Source: JAAELZ01 sp965237995 (GTDB lineage: Bacteria > Pseudomonadota > Gammaproteobacteria > Arenicellales > Poriferihabitantaceae). Taken from it: 64,000 bases of DNA. The notes below the pieces were generated by a model. It was not told the origin of the DNA. It worked only from the letters and a program-made list of their open reading frames with translations, and did not search any database. The stretch lies in the NCBI GenBank assembly GCA_965237995.1, contig CBDEGO010000003.1:558001-622000 (forward strand), in the 5' to 3' direction. Position numbers and translations under genes: made by a program. Every line of letters begins with the position of its first letter. The first letter of the stretch is position 1. Below are positions 9,725 through 19,182 of the stretch, piece by piece.

Positions 9725-10198
9725 ATGTATTTAAAATCAATCACAAAAACTGCCTATATTTCTCTCCTTACCCTATTACTGATTTCATGTGGCGGCGGAG
9801 GCACTAGTGAAAGCACCGGCGCGGGCCAAGGCGCACCGACTGTATTTGCAGGCAATTATGAGGGGGAATATAATTACACTCAAAATGGCGAATCATTCAA
9901 CGGGCCATTAAATTTTAGCGTGAGTGAAAATGGCAGAGTCACCGTACAAAACAACAGCTCAGATCTTGTTGCCTGCCCCGCGTTAACTTCGCAAACGAAT
10001 CCGTTTTTAACAGGGAATCGGTGGACATCCAAAGCATCAGGCCGCTGTTTTTTAGAACGCTTCGATAATTGCACAGTAACAACTAATACCGATTTATTAT
10101 TCTCCGCCAATTCGGCCATTGGAACACTCGCTATCAACGCGACCTGTGAAAATACCTCTACCAATTTAACTTACAACATTACAGCTAGTAGAAGCTAA
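9725..10198 (+). CDS. putative lipoprotein, unknown function
   Basis: A 157-residue exported protein with a classic lipobox: a lysine-containing N-terminus, a hydrophobic stretch (ISLLTLLL) and LISCGGGG, with the acylated Cys at about residue 22. A Gly/Ser linker follows and then a beta-rich domain of about 120 residues (for example GNYEGEYNYTQNG) containing further cysteines. No named domain is recognised. It stands alone between two genes of opposite orientation. Outer-membrane location is likely because the residue after the Cys is not Asp. Confidence 0.75.
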   Translation: MYLKSITKTAYISLLTLLLISCGGGGTSESTGAGQGAPTVFAGNYEGEYNYTQNGESFNGPLNFSVSENGRVTVQNNSSDLVACPALTSQTNPFLTGNRWTSKASGRCFLERFDNCTVTTNTDLLFSANSAIGTLAINATCENTSTNLTYNITASRS

Positions 10199-10335
10199 AC
10201 CACAGAAGCAGTGTTGTTGGTAACGTATAGCGAGTTATCATCGCTAAACAAACAGACGAACATAAATATAAGCCCCAAAAACATTGCGCTAATTTAAACG
10301 CTGTTTGATCTATATTGTGTTTGCAAGCTAATCGG

Positions 10336-11622
10336 TCAAAACACTAAATCGGCTACTTCTACTCCGCCCGCCGTTAACTGTTTTTGGTAGTAACTAGTTT
10401 TCATCGCCGTTTCTAATTGCTTATTAGTTTGGTATTTTAGCCCCCCTAGCGAAGGCTGCCAAAGATGCTCTGGCTCCATACATAAGTAGAAAAAAACCTC
10501 GTCATGCCAAGGTGTTAAAGCTTGGTGTAGATGGCTAAACATATCTATTTTGATGTGTTCTGGATAGGCAAACTTACCTGCGACTTTATCTAGCGGCATT
10601 TGCAATATTTTACTTTTGAAATTGCGCTTCCGGATAGTGCGCATCACGTCCTTGGTGTAGGTAAGCGTACCCATCGAAACCATCGCCACTTGATCAGGGT
10701 TAAATCGATTCGTTAGGCTTTGTGCTATCTGGGCGTAATCGTGTTTAAAGTTGTCATACCAGATCATCGGATGAAAATGAAAGCCCACAATATTGCCCTT
10801 CGCAGCCAGTTTTTCTGCGCACTTTATACGGTCTTCTAACGATGCACTTTGGTGTTCTTCATAATCGACGATTACCTGTGGGTTAAGCGACCAAGTGCTT
10901 AGAACATTCTTAGGCACATCGTTGTCGAGCAGCCACTTTATGTTTTTAGACTTGGTTTTGAACTCTAACAACACATTTGGGTTGTTACGCGCGAAGTCAC
11001 ATAAGGCTTCCAAATTACCATTGAGGTTACCCCACATTAAGGAATCTGAGGACTGCCCTGTTCCAATATGGTAAAGCTTGTTTGGCTCTAGCTGAATGTT
11101 GTTTAGCTTGTCGGCAAAGCCTGCGTCATACCGGACTTCGTTTTCATGATAGAACGATTGTATCGAACAATAACTGCAATCAAATCCGCAACGTTCAACG
11201 GCGTCTAAAGTGAGCAAGTTGCAGCAGCGCGTTTTCTCTGACGCAACTGGGCAGTAACCTAGGCCTAAATTTGGCTTTTCGACACTGACTAAATTCGGCT
11301 TGATTGCTTTGGGCTTATCTTGCGCACCAAACTCAACATAGGTTTTAGGCTGGTTGGTGATTTGTTCAAACGCTGTTCTTAATTGCGCGAAGGCCTGTTT
11401 TTTAGGTAGCTCTTCACTGGGCCATAGCTCGCTAATCGGTGCTTCTTTGAACATCTCCAAATCATTGCTGATTTGGCAAATTTCTCTAAGCTCTTGCTGA
11501 GTAAATCGATGTTCTGCCGCGCGCTCTGTTATAAATTGCTGCTCCGTTTTGCTTAGTTTATTCAGTAAAGTTTGCGGCGCAATCGCTGCAAATTTTATTT
11601 GATAATTTTCCTGCTTTCCCAT
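10336..11622 (-). CDS. radical SAM protein, spore-photoproduct-lyase family
   Basis: A 428-residue radical SAM enzyme. The cluster motif is C145-GFD-C149-SY-C152 (CxxxCxxC), in the context LLTLDAVERCGFDCSYCSIQ that marks the SPL family. In non-sporulating bacteria such proteins are annotated SPL-like; whether they repair a thymine dimer product or another lesion is not known. An additional cysteine pair (CC at 133-134) sits just before the motif. The gene ends convergent to a lipoprotein gene and lies just downstream of truD-pyrF on the same strand, 22 bases away, so it may be in that operon. Confidence 0.85.
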   Translation of the reverse strand: MGKQENYQIKFAAIAPQTLLNKLSKTEQQFITERAAEHRFTQQELREICQISNDLEMFKEAPISELWPSEELPKKQAFAQLRTAFEQITNQPKTYVEFGAQDKPKAIKPNLVSVEKPNLGLGYCPVASEKTRCCNLLTLDAVERCGFDCSYCSIQSFYHENEVRYDAGFADKLNNIQLEPNKLYHIGTGQSSDSLMWGNLNGNLEALCDFARNNPNVLLEFKTKSKNIKWLLDNDVPKNVLSTWSLNPQVIVDYEEHQSASLEDRIKCAEKLAAKGNIVGFHFHPMIWYDNFKHDYAQIAQSLTNRFNPDQVAMVSMGTLTYTKDVMRTIRKRNFKSKILQMPLDKVAGKFAYPEHIKIDMFSHLHQALTPWHDEVFFYLCMEPEHLWQPSLGGLKYQTNKQLETAMKTSYYQKQLTAGGVEVADLVF

Positions 11623-11644
11623 CGCTTAAATCGTCTTCAGATGT

Positions 11645-12454
11645 TTATCGAAAAGCGTTGATTTGATCACGCAAACGTTTGGCTGCGTTACCCGCAGCCG
11701 CTGCAAAATCTTGATCGCTGCTAGCATAAATGATGCCACGCGAAGAGTTGACAACCAATCCAAATCCTTGGCTATCTAGCCCATTGTCCAAGACCGCTTG
11801 CACATCACCGCCCTGCGCGCCGATACCCGGAACTAACAACGGCATATCGCCAACGATAGTGCGAATATGACGCAATTCCTCTGGATAAGTGGCACCTACC
11901 ACTAGCATGACTTGCTCATTCGCGTTCCATTCAGTTGAACGTTTAGCCACATGCCATGCAATAGGTTGCCCATCTACTTCAAGGCTTTGAAATTGGCCGC
12001 TGCCGCCGTTAGACGTACGGCATAACACCACCACGCCGCGCTCTTGATACGATAAATAAGGCTCAATGGTATCGCCGCCCATATAAGGGTTAACCGTTAA
12101 CGCATCTGCATCGTAGCGCTCGAAGGCTTCACGCGCGTACATCGTTGCCGTTGCACCTATATCGCCGCGTTTAGCATCGAGAATGACGGGAATGTTCGGA
12201 TAATGCTTCTTTATATAGTCAATCGTTTGTTCTAATTCCTTCTCTGCACCGACCGCTGCGTAATAGGCAATTTGTGGTTTAAAGCAGCAAGCAAATTCAG
12301 CGGTAGCATCCACTATGGATTGATTAAACTTACGCAAAGAGGCATTTACCGCCGAAAACTGCTTAGGCAGTTTAGTTATGTCGGGATCTAGCCCAACGCA
12401 AACCAACGAGTTTTGCTGGCGCCATGCCCAATTAAGTTGGTCAATGAATCTCAT
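11645..12454 (-). CDS. pyrF: orotidine 5'-phosphate decarboxylase, type 2
   Basis: Decarboxylates OMP to UMP, the last step of de novo pyrimidine synthesis. The catalytic motif ILDAKRGDIG (residues 91-100, with Asp93, Lys95 and Asp98) and the length of 269 residues place it in the type 2 (mycobacterial/PyrF subfamily 2) group rather than the shorter E. coli type. The phosphate-binding end VVNSSRGIIYAS is present. Its ATG overlaps the truD stop codon by ATGA, so translation is probably coupled. Confidence 0.95.
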   Translation of the reverse strand: MRFIDQLNWAWRQQNSLVCVGLDPDITKLPKQFSAVNASLRKFNQSIVDATAEFACCFKPQIAYYAAVGAEKELEQTIDYIKKHYPNIPVILDAKRGDIGATATMYAREAFERYDADALTVNPYMGGDTIEPYLSYQERGVVVLCRTSNGGSGQFQSLEVDGQPIAWHVAKRSTEWNANEQVMLVVGATYPEELRHIRTIVGDMPLLVPGIGAQGGDVQAVLDNGLDSQGFGLVVNSSRGIIYASSDQDFAAAAGNAAKRLRDQINAFR

Positions 12455-13482
12455 GGTGAGATTTTAACAACTTCACGCAACAAAGACGTAGCGAAAGTGC
12501 CCTTTGGTAAATTGAATTTAAGCGTTAAGGTCTCACTGTCAATCCAATTCCATATCAACCCAGCAGGGATTACCCGTAATGCGCGCCGCTTTTGCTTCAA
12601 CCCGTGGGCGCACAAACCGTTAGAAAAATGGCTAATTTCGTCAGCAATGTGTTGCTCAGATGCTGCCGTAGCGCCAAAACTCGCTAAGGCCCCTTTACCC
12701 CATAAAGCCGCTGAAGGGTGAATGTCGCCTTGTCTGATTCGCTCAACAAGGATGTCGTCGATTTCATTTGGGACAAAAAAGCTATTACTGCCATCTAATA
12801 CCATTGCGTCTCCCTCGCGTGCGTAGTCCCAGCTATCAGCACTCACTCTTTGTGCGAGCATGAGGTTAAATAAGTAAGATCTCGCAGCAGACAGAAACAT
12901 CCCTTTAGCTAATTTATCGGGCCTGCTTTGACTGGCAAATAATTTGTGCGCGCCTTGTAAGTTTTTCTGTCTATTGCCGAAGCGTTGCGGCCCGAAATAA
13001 TTAGGCACGCCGCGTTGCTTAATCTGTTCCAAGGTTTTGCTTACCGAAGCCACATCTCCGCGTATATTTCGGATGATAATTTCAAAGGTGTTACTTTGGT
13101 GACTGCCCCGCTTTAACTTAGAGTCATGTCGTGACACTTGCAATACATTAATTTGCTCAAGCTCAAATTGCACCCCCTCCATTTCAGTGGCAATGGCAGC
13201 AAAAGGCAGGCTAAACCATTGTCGAGTAACCGCTCGCTTGTCTTTAAGGCCGCTAAATCCAATATCAGCCATTTTTAAATTTAGCGCCTGAGCTAAGGCC
13301 TGTTGAACTGCCGCGGTATTCAAGTTAGTTTTTTCGACAAATAACCAATAATGCGTTCCAGACTCCGTCAATTCAAAACCTAAATGTTCTGTCACTTGAA
13401 AATCATCTAGTTGCTCTCTAATACTGCCAACAGCTTGATCGCTATATGCGCGCGGCAGTGAATCAGTATCGACGTAACACAT
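12451..13482 (-). CDS. truD: tRNA pseudouridine(13) synthase TruD
   Basis: Makes pseudouridine 13 in tRNA-Glu. The catalytic Asp81 lies in FSGLKDKRAVTRQW, and the NYFGPQRFGNRQKNLQGA motif of the TruD fold follows. The C-terminal part contains the TRUD insertion domain. I chose ATG 13482 (343 residues), since a codon at 13542 would add 20 residues that do not resemble the family and would overlap the divergent rhodanese transcript further. Coupled to pyrF by ATGA overlap at its 3' end. Confidence 0.93.
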   Translation of the reverse strand: MCYVDTDSLPRAYSDQAVGSIREQLDDFQVTEHLGFELTESGTHYWLFVEKTNLNTAAVQQALAQALNLKMADIGFSGLKDKRAVTRQWFSLPFAAIATEMEGVQFELEQINVLQVSRHDSKLKRGSHQSNTFEIIIRNIRGDVASVSKTLEQIKQRGVPNYFGPQRFGNRQKNLQGAHKLFASQSRPDKLAKGMFLSAARSYLFNLMLAQRVSADSWDYAREGDAMVLDGSNSFFVPNEIDDILVERIRQGDIHPSAALWGKGALASFGATAASEQHIADEISHFSNGLCAHGLKQKRRALRVIPAGLIWNWIDSETLTLKFNLPKGTFATSLLREVVKISP

Positions 13483-13559
13483 TAAAAGGCAGACTGAGAA
13501 ATCAACAAGAACAGATCGAATTAGTTTATCATCAACGCTCATTAAGCTTTGTAAACTTT

Positions 13560-14369
13560 ATGTCAGCAGACTCCTTTTTGATTCAGCCGCAGCAAGCTGA
13601 ACGCTTCATCACTGAAAACTCGCCGTTAATTATCGATCTGTGCCACCCTGATAATTACGCGCGTGGGCACGTACCAGGAGCCATTCATCTTGATTACCAG
13701 CATTTGGTGCATGGTCAACCGCCCGCTCCGGGCTTTTTACCAGACAAGGTTCGCTTACAAGGGCTAGTGGATGCACTAGGCTTGTCACTCGACACCGAGG
13801 TGCTGGTTTACGATGACGAAGGTAATGGAAAAGCAAGTCGTTTAATTTGGGTATTAGAAAGCCTCGGTCATCAAAAATATAAACTACTCGATGGAGGGAT
13901 GCATAGCTGGGCCAACGAAGGCCATTCTATCGAGCAGCAGGCGAATGTGCCTGAGAGCGCAACCCAGGCTCCTATTACGATAGAGCACGCACCGAATGCC
14001 ACCAAACAAGATGTTTTAGCTGCCATAGAAGACACCCACACCATCATTTTAGATGCACGCAGCCCTGAGGAATACGCTGGTCAACGCGGTGGAAGCAGAT
14101 TCGGGCACATTCCTAGTTCAGTTAACATGAATTGGTTAAACACACTTGATCAAAATAACAATATGCGGCTACGACCCAATGCCGAGTTATTAAAAATGTA
14201 CGCCGATATTGGAGTAACTCCAGATAAAAATATCATTACCCACTGCCAAACGCATCATCGGTCGTCGCATACCTATATCGTGCTTAAACATCTCGGGTTT
14301 GAGAACGTCAAAGGCTACAGCGGTTCTTGGGCAGAATGGAGTAGTGATTCAAACCTTCCTATCGCATGA
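13560..14369 (+). CDS. thiosulfate/3-mercaptopyruvate sulfurtransferase (two rhodanese domains)
   Basis: A 269-residue tandem rhodanese. The inactive N-terminal domain covers about residues 1-120 (PLIIDLCHPDNYARGHVPGA). The catalytic C-terminal domain has DARSPEEYAGQRGGSRFGHIP and the active loop HCQTHHRS with Cys229. That loop resembles neither the classic thiosulfate (CRKGVT) nor the classic mercaptopyruvate (CGSGVT) form closely, so the sulfur donor is uncertain. ATG 13560 is preferred over upstream codons that run into the truD promoter area. Its stop overlaps the DUF2459 lipoprotein start (ATGA). Confidence 0.87.
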   Translation: MSADSFLIQPQQAERFITENSPLIIDLCHPDNYARGHVPGAIHLDYQHLVHGQPPAPGFLPDKVRLQGLVDALGLSLDTEVLVYDDEGNGKASRLIWVLESLGHQKYKLLDGGMHSWANEGHSIEQQANVPESATQAPITIEHAPNATKQDVLAAIEDTHTIILDARSPEEYAGQRGGSRFGHIPSSVNMNWLNTLDQNNNMRLRPNAELLKMYADIGVTPDKNIITHCQTHHRSSHTYIVLKHLGFENVKGYSGSWAEWSSDSNLPIA

Positions 14370-15001
14370 ACAAGATTTATCATTACTGCTTACTCTTGGT
14401 ACTTCTATCAATTACCAGCGCCTGCACCACAGTTGAAAAAGGCTTGTATCCGGCAAACCCTGAGGCCACGGATAATCGTACTATTTATCTTATTTACTCG
14501 AAAAACCATACTGGCATTGTCGTTGATATTAACGATGCGCCAGAGCGATTTGCCCAACTTCGGGCTGCATTTCCTGATAATCACTACTTAAAGTTCAATT
14601 GGGGAGATAGAAACTGGTATGGCGGAGGCTCAAGAAATCCGATCACCTCAACGTTTGCACTCGTCGTCCCAACCAAAACAGCGCTGCGCATTGTATCCGT
14701 CCCGAATGATATCAATCAGTTTTTAGATAATATACCGCGCAAATTTTCCGAAATTAATTTATCGAACGAAGGCTTCGACAAAATGGCGAAATACTTCGAA
14801 GATTCATTCGAACTCACTCGTGATGGGAAGATACAACAGTTAAAGACAGGCACTTACGAAAAGAGACGATACTACGCTTATAAAGCGAAGGGAAGGTATC
14901 ACTTAATGACAAACTCAAATAGTTGGGTCAGCACGGCGTTAGGGAAAGCGGGTGTCAATTTAAAAACGGTTAATTTATTTGTAGGTGACATTACACCCTA
15001 G
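14366..15001 (+). CDS. DUF2459 (TIGR02117) lipoprotein
   Basis: A 211-residue protein with a lipobox (SITSACTTVEKG, acylated Cys at about residue 20). The body matches the DUF2459 family by NHTGIVVD near the start, FNWGDRNWYGGG in the middle and NSWVSTALGKAGVNLK near the end. The conserved Asn/His/Trp pattern resembles a papain-like NlpC fold, but that is inference. Function is unknown. Translational coupling to the rhodanese by ATGA overlap suggests they are expressed together. Confidence 0.82.
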   Translation: MNKIYHYCLLLVLLSITSACTTVEKGLYPANPEATDNRTIYLIYSKNHTGIVVDINDAPERFAQLRAAFPDNHYLKFNWGDRNWYGGGSRNPITSTFALVVPTKTALRIVSVPNDINQFLDNIPRKFSEINLSNEGFDKMAKYFEDSFELTRDGKIQQLKTGTYEKRRYYAYKAKGRYHLMTNSNSWVSTALGKAGVNLKTVNLFVGDITP

Positions 15002-15012
15002 ACTTTGGCAGT

Positions 15013-15651
15013 CTAAAATAGGCTGCTCTGGGCCAAGCCATCGAATATAAATTGAACGGCTAAGGCGGCCAGTAATACACCCATAATCCGATTCATTACC
15101 GACAAACCGGTTGCACCAAATATTCGCTGCAAGGAAGCCGCGAGCAACAGGCAAATCAAAGTCAACAGCATGATTGACACTAACGCGGCAACAATCGCAA
15201 ACTCTTGCTGAGCGACGCCGTTGGTATTTGCATGTAACAGTATAATCATACCAATGCCTCCTGGCCCCGCTATGAGTGGCGTCGCTAATGGAAATACCGT
15301 GATATCCTTGCCAGACGCTTTTACAGCCGAATTAATATCTGCTTCATTATCTTGAACCGATTCTTCTTGAAACACCATATTGATGCCTAAAAGCAGCAAC
15401 AGTATTCCACCAGATGTGCGTAGAGCAGCCAAAGAAATACCAAGATGTTTTAAGAAAAACTCTCCCAACGCCATAAATACCAGCATCAAACAAAGTGCGA
15501 TAAAAACCGCTTTTAGTGCGATCGCTCTGCGTTCTTTGGGCGTTTGTTTTGGGGTTAAACTGGCGAAAATAATGGCATTGCCAATCGGGTCAATTAAGGC
15601 AAACAGTGAAGTTAAGGCAACAATAAATTGCTCAGTAAAAACGGTGCTCAT
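15013..15651 (-). CDS. MarC family (UPF0056) inner-membrane protein
   Basis: A 212-residue protein with about six membrane segments. The MarC signatures are visible: FALIDPIGNAIIFASLTP near the N-terminus and PLATPLIAGPGGIGMIILL in the second half. Substrate and function are unknown, and the old multiple-antibiotic-resistance label for the family is not supported experimentally. It is the last gene of the AI-2E/queC/queD/queE run, starting 15 bases after queE ends. Confidence 0.88.
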   Translation of the reverse strand: MSTVFTEQFIVALTSLFALIDPIGNAIIFASLTPKQTPKERRAIALKAVFIALCLMLVFMALGEFFLKHLGISLAALRTSGGILLLLLGINMVFQEESVQDNEADINSAVKASGKDITVFPLATPLIAGPGGIGMIILLHANTNGVAQQEFAIVAALVSIMLLTLICLLLAASLQRIFGATGLSVMNRIMGVLLAALAVQFIFDGLAQSSLF

Positions 15652-15666
15652 AGGAGGAATGGTATG

Positions 15667-16302
15667 CTAGCGAATGGCCAACAGTTTATGGGTTTGCAAA
15701 CTTAAGTGCCACTGGGGATGTTTTAAAATATACCCCATTGTAGCTTGCGTGTTTTCTAGCGAATGAGCATCTTCTTTAGGCTGCAAGTAATAATGGTCAA
15801 AATTTAATTGTTCAAAACGCTGCGGCAACGCATCGGGCTGAGGGTAGACCAGCTTCAATTCATTACCGCTATCTAACTCTAGTGGCGCACTGCCTTTTGG
15901 GCTTACGCACAGCCAGTCAATGCCCGCAGGAGCGCTTAAAGTACCATTGGTTTCAACCGCGATTTCAAATTTCAACGCTTTAAGCCGTTTTATCAACCTC
16001 TCATCGAGTTGCAATAATGGTTCACCCCCTGTAAAAACCACATAGGGTTTCCCTGCGTCTGTTGCCGGCCAATAGCGGTTAATTTCGTCAGCAAGTTCAA
16101 TTTCAGTTTTAAATTTTCCGCCGCCTACCCCATCTACCCCAACGAAGTCCGTATCGCAAAATGTACATTGCGCCGTTGCGCGATCTCGTTCTAACCCTGA
16201 CCACAAATTACAACCAGCAAAACGACAAAACACCGCAGGACGCCCTGTGCGCGCTCCTTCGCCTTGCAAGGAATAGAATAGTTCTTTAACTGAATACGTC
16301 AT
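15667..16302 (-). CDS. queE: 7-carboxy-7-deazaguanine synthase QueE
   Basis: A radical SAM enzyme converting 6-carboxytetrahydropterin to 7-carboxy-7-deazaguanine in queuosine precursor synthesis. The [4Fe-4S] cysteines follow the QueE-specific spacing C31-x14-C46-x2-C49. SLQGEGARTGRPAVFCRFAG and VFTGGEPLLQLDE are also family hallmarks. The 211-residue length is usual for the gammaproteobacterial form. The start codon follows the queD stop without a gap, so it is part of the same transcript. Confidence 0.95.
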   Translation of the reverse strand: MTYSVKELFYSLQGEGARTGRPAVFCRFAGCNLWSGLERDRATAQCTFCDTDFVGVDGVGGGKFKTEIELADEINRYWPATDAGKPYVVFTGGEPLLQLDERLIKRLKALKFEIAVETNGTLSAPAGIDWLCVSPKGSAPLELDSGNELKLVYPQPDALPQRFEQLNFDHYYLQPKEDAHSLENTQATMGYILKHPQWHLSLQTHKLLAIR

Positions 16303-17394
16303 CTAAACAGGCAGTGCAGGCGATTCTTCCGCCCATGAAAGCACCACACCACAACCCGGCGTTTCGTATAAATCAACACGATTTAATTGGGGCAAACTAG
16401 GTTCAACCTGTTTGCGAATGAACTGAGCTATTTCCGCAGCACCTCCTGACTCAATGCCTGTATGGGCACTTAAGTTGCGATGGTCTAATTGATCTAGTGT
16501 CGATTTAAATATCCGTTTTACGTCACCATAATCCACCGTCCAACCAAATACTTCATCAAGTGGCGCTTGGATATGTAATCGTGCCAGATAGCTATGCCCG
16601 TGCAAATTGGCATAGGGGCTATCATTAGGTGCTGCTGCTAATTCTACGGCAGCATCAAAGTTAAATTCCTTCCATATCCTAAAGTCTTGTCCATCATAGT
16701 GACTACCCGCACTGGCTGTTTCGTATACCGACACCCAAGATAGCTCTTCAAATAGAGGGCTAAGCTGATTCCATATCCACAAACATAAATATTCGCTGGT
16801 AGGGTTTTCTAACCCAGCTATGTCATTCAAACACTTAAGATGTAACTTAGGCGCTATGCGGCTCCAATGCAGTTGCAATGCGTCTAGGTTAACTCCCATT
16901 GCATCGTTGCCAATGCGTTGATGCGCATGCAGAATGACTTCAAAGCCATGGCCATGCATCCGGCCGCACTGGTGGTCTGCTGCCACATTCGGCAATTGAT
17001 GCGCTGCTTCAAAACGAAAACGCTTCCAGCTATGCGCCTTTCCTTGTTTGTCGATATCAACGCCTTCATTAGCGGTACTTTGAATACCCACTTTATCTAA
17101 TTGAAGCGCAGGCAATTGCTCATTGACCCAGCGAGCAAGATTTTCATTGGTCGGGGCATTGATTAAGTCATTAAGAAATTGATGATCTAGTGGCGCAACC
17201 GCTGTTTTCAATTGCTGCTGTAGTTGGTTTACCTCCGCACCAGCAAATTCGCCCCAGCCCTGCGGTAAGTCCGCGCGGATACGTGCTAAGTAACTATGGC
17301 CATGCAGACGGCTTGCAGGGTTATCTTGAGGCAAACTTACAATTTGACAAGCCGCTTCAAAAGGCGCGCATACAACCGTGTAACATTGTCGCAT
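16303..17394 (-). CDS. queD: 6-carboxytetrahydropterin synthase with three QueD-like domains
   Basis: QueD makes 6-carboxytetrahydropterin from dihydroneopterin triphosphate. Normal QueD has about 120 residues; this protein has 363 and contains three consecutive QueD/PTPS-like units, about 1-115, 117-240 and 242-355. Only the middle unit has the full zinc and nucleophile motif (FEAAH with His132, then HQCGRMHGH with Cys143, His147 and His149). Units 1 and 3 keep HGHSYLAR but lack that Cys and have Cys or Val in place of the first His. Conversely, the catalytic LDH motif survives in units 1 and 3 but not in unit 2. The YET motif occurs in units 2 and 3. Position between queC and queE supports the preQ0 role. 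Confidence 0.9.
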   Translation of the reverse strand: MRQCYTVVCAPFEAACQIVSLPQDNPASRLHGHSYLARIRADLPQGWGEFAGAEVNQLQQQLKTAVAPLDHQFLNDLINAPTNENLARWVNEQLPALQLDKVGIQSTANEGVDIDKQGKAHSWKRFRFEAAHQLPNVAADHQCGRMHGHGFEVILHAHQRIGNDAMGVNLDALQLHWSRIAPKLHLKCLNDIAGLENPTSEYLCLWIWNQLSPLFEELSWVSVYETASAGSHYDGQDFRIWKEFNFDAAVELAAAPNDSPYANLHGHSYLARLHIQAPLDEVFGWTVDYGDVKRIFKSTLDQLDHRNLSAHTGIESGGAAEIAQFIRKQVEPSLPQLNRVDLYETPGCGVVLSWAEESPALPV

Positions 17395-17411
17395 CAGTAC
17401 AGCTTAACAGC

Positions 17412-18113
17412 CTAATGATGGACGTCTAGCAATGGATCTGTCAGCCCTGCTTGTTCAAACCCTGCAAGGCGCAACACGCAGGCATCACATTCACCACAAG
17501 GCGCACCCGATTCAGCTGGATCATAGCAACTATTGGTCTGCGCATAATCAACGCCTAGTGCAATACCCGCTTTTACAATTTCTGCCTTGCTCATGTGCTG
17601 AAGAGGCGCCTTTATTCTCAATTGGCTGGAAGCAGATTCTGCCTCAGTACCAATTTGCGTTGCCAAGTTTGCCATCGTTTCAAATGCTTGCACAAACTCG
17701 GGTCGACAATCAGGGTATCCGCTGTAATCAACTGCGTTAACGCCTATAAAAATAGTGTTTGCCTTCAGGACTTCTGCCCAAGCCAACGCGTAAGACAAAA
17801 ATATAGTGTTGCGCGCTGGCACATAGGTAATCGGAATACCTTGGCCCATTGCTTGCTCGTCACGCCCTTTCGGCACTTCGATATCATCAGTCAACGCTGA
17901 CCCACCAAACTGACGTAAATCAATGTTTACAATTTGGTGGTCAACTACTTCATAGTGCTTACCCAAACTCATGGCCGCGTCAAGTTCCACAGTATGGCGC
18001 TGGCCATATTGAAAAGACAGCGCATACACCTGATAGCTTTGTTGTTTTGCCATCGCTAAAACCGTAGTCGAGTCAAGCCCGCCGCTTAGCAGCACAATCG
18101 CTTTGTTACTCAT
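17412..18113 (-). CDS. queC: 7-cyano-7-deazaguanine synthase QueC
   Basis: An ATP-dependent enzyme making preQ0 from 7-carboxy-7-deazaguanine. The PP-loop is LLSGGLDSTTVLAMA at residues 8-22. The C-terminal zinc site has four cysteines in CYDPAESGAPCGECDACVLR. Length (233 residues) is standard. The ATG at 18113 is used instead of an in-frame codon five positions upstream because SNKAIVLLSGG is the family N-terminus. It lies 11 bases after the AI-2E transporter gene and 17 bases before queD. Confidence 0.96.
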   Translation of the reverse strand: MSNKAIVLLSGGLDSTTVLAMAKQQSYQVYALSFQYGQRHTVELDAAMSLGKHYEVVDHQIVNIDLRQFGGSALTDDIEVPKGRDEQAMGQGIPITYVPARNTIFLSYALAWAEVLKANTIFIGVNAVDYSGYPDCRPEFVQAFETMANLATQIGTEAESASSQLRIKAPLQHMSKAEIVKAGIALGVDYAQTNSCYDPAESGAPCGECDACVLRLAGFEQAGLTDPLLDVHH

Positions 18114-18124
18114 CGTGTTAAAGA

Positions 18125-19147
18125 TCAACCCTGCAGCAGCGCTGCATAGCGTTTGGTGCTATCACTGCTTTGCAATGCAATGAGCACTAACATAGTAAGA
18201 GGAATAGACAAAAACATGCCAACCGGGCCGAGAATCCAACCCCAAAAAGTCAGTGAAACAAACACCACAAAAGAAGATAAGTTTAACTTGCTGCCAATCA
18301 AACGTGTTTCGATAATTTGCCCAACTAAGATATTAATTGCGATGTAGCCAATCGCCACCGATACTGCGACCACCCAACTATGGTCGATTAACCCGATGAA
18401 AATTGGCGCAACTGCCGCAATAGCCGAACCAAGATAGGGGATAAAATTCAAGAAAAATGCCAGAATGGTCCATAAGGCGATGAGCTCGAAGTCAAAAAAC
18501 CATAACAACACCGCGACACACAGTGCCGTAATGCCACTCGCCACGCTTTTAAGAGCAAGATAGTGCACCACTGTTTCGGTAAACTGAGAAAAGTACGGCA
18601 TCGATTTTTCAGGGTTGTTTAAAACACCTTTTAGTTTTTCTGGGAAATGTACCGCATCAACCAACAAAAACAATACCGCAATAAACACTATCAACGCATC
18701 ACCGATTAAGCCACTCAAGCCATTGAGTAATTTATTGAACATGCTTACCAAGCTTTCAGGGCTTAATAGACGCAATGAACCCGGCTCTGGAACGGCAATA
18801 CTCCACTGGTTCAACCATTGCCTGAAGTCTTGATAAAGAAGGGTAAGCTTAACTTTGTAGCCCGGCAACGTAGAACTCAGTTCAGCGATAGAACCGCTTA
18901 ACCACGCGACCAACATCGCACCCGCTAAGCCAACCCCAAGCAATACAACGATTAACGCTATGGTGTTGTTAACCCCATGGCTGCGTAAATAATTAAGCGC
19001 GGGGGAACACACTATCGCGACAAAAATCGCCATTAAAAATGGGGCAATCAAACCACTCGCCGCGCGCATACCCGACAGGATAATGATCACGGCTGCACAT
19101 ATCAGCAGGCCGCGACCAATGGTAGAGAAGCTACTGTCGTTAATCAT
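18125..19147 (-). CDS. AI-2E family (PerM/UPF0118) transporter
   Basis: A 340-residue inner-membrane protein with about seven or eight hydrophobic segments, in the usual arrangement: two pairs at the N-terminus, a soluble stretch around residues 95-150, and the remainder after that. The segment FFLNFIPYLGSAIAAVAPI is a family hallmark, as is the C-terminal GPVGMFLSIPLTMLV. Substrates of the family range from autoinducer-2 to ions and are not predictable here. It opens the queuosine operon, probably by location only. Confidence 0.88.
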   Translation of the reverse strand: MINDSSFSTIGRGLLICAAVIIILSGMRAASGLIAPFLMAIFVAIVCSPALNYLRSHGVNNTIALIVVLLGVGLAGAMLVAWLSGSIAELSSTLPGYKVKLTLLYQDFRQWLNQWSIAVPEPGSLRLLSPESLVSMFNKLLNGLSGLIGDALIVFIAVLFLLVDAVHFPEKLKGVLNNPEKSMPYFSQFTETVVHYLALKSVASGITALCVAVLLWFFDFELIALWTILAFFLNFIPYLGSAIAAVAPIFIGLIDHSWVVAVSVAIGYIAINILVGQIIETRLIGSKLNLSSFVVFVSLTFWGWILGPVGMFLSIPLTMLVLIALQSSDSTKRYAALLQG

Positions 19148-19182
19148 TGATAAAGTTGTTGCTGTTAATTGAGTTAATTGCT

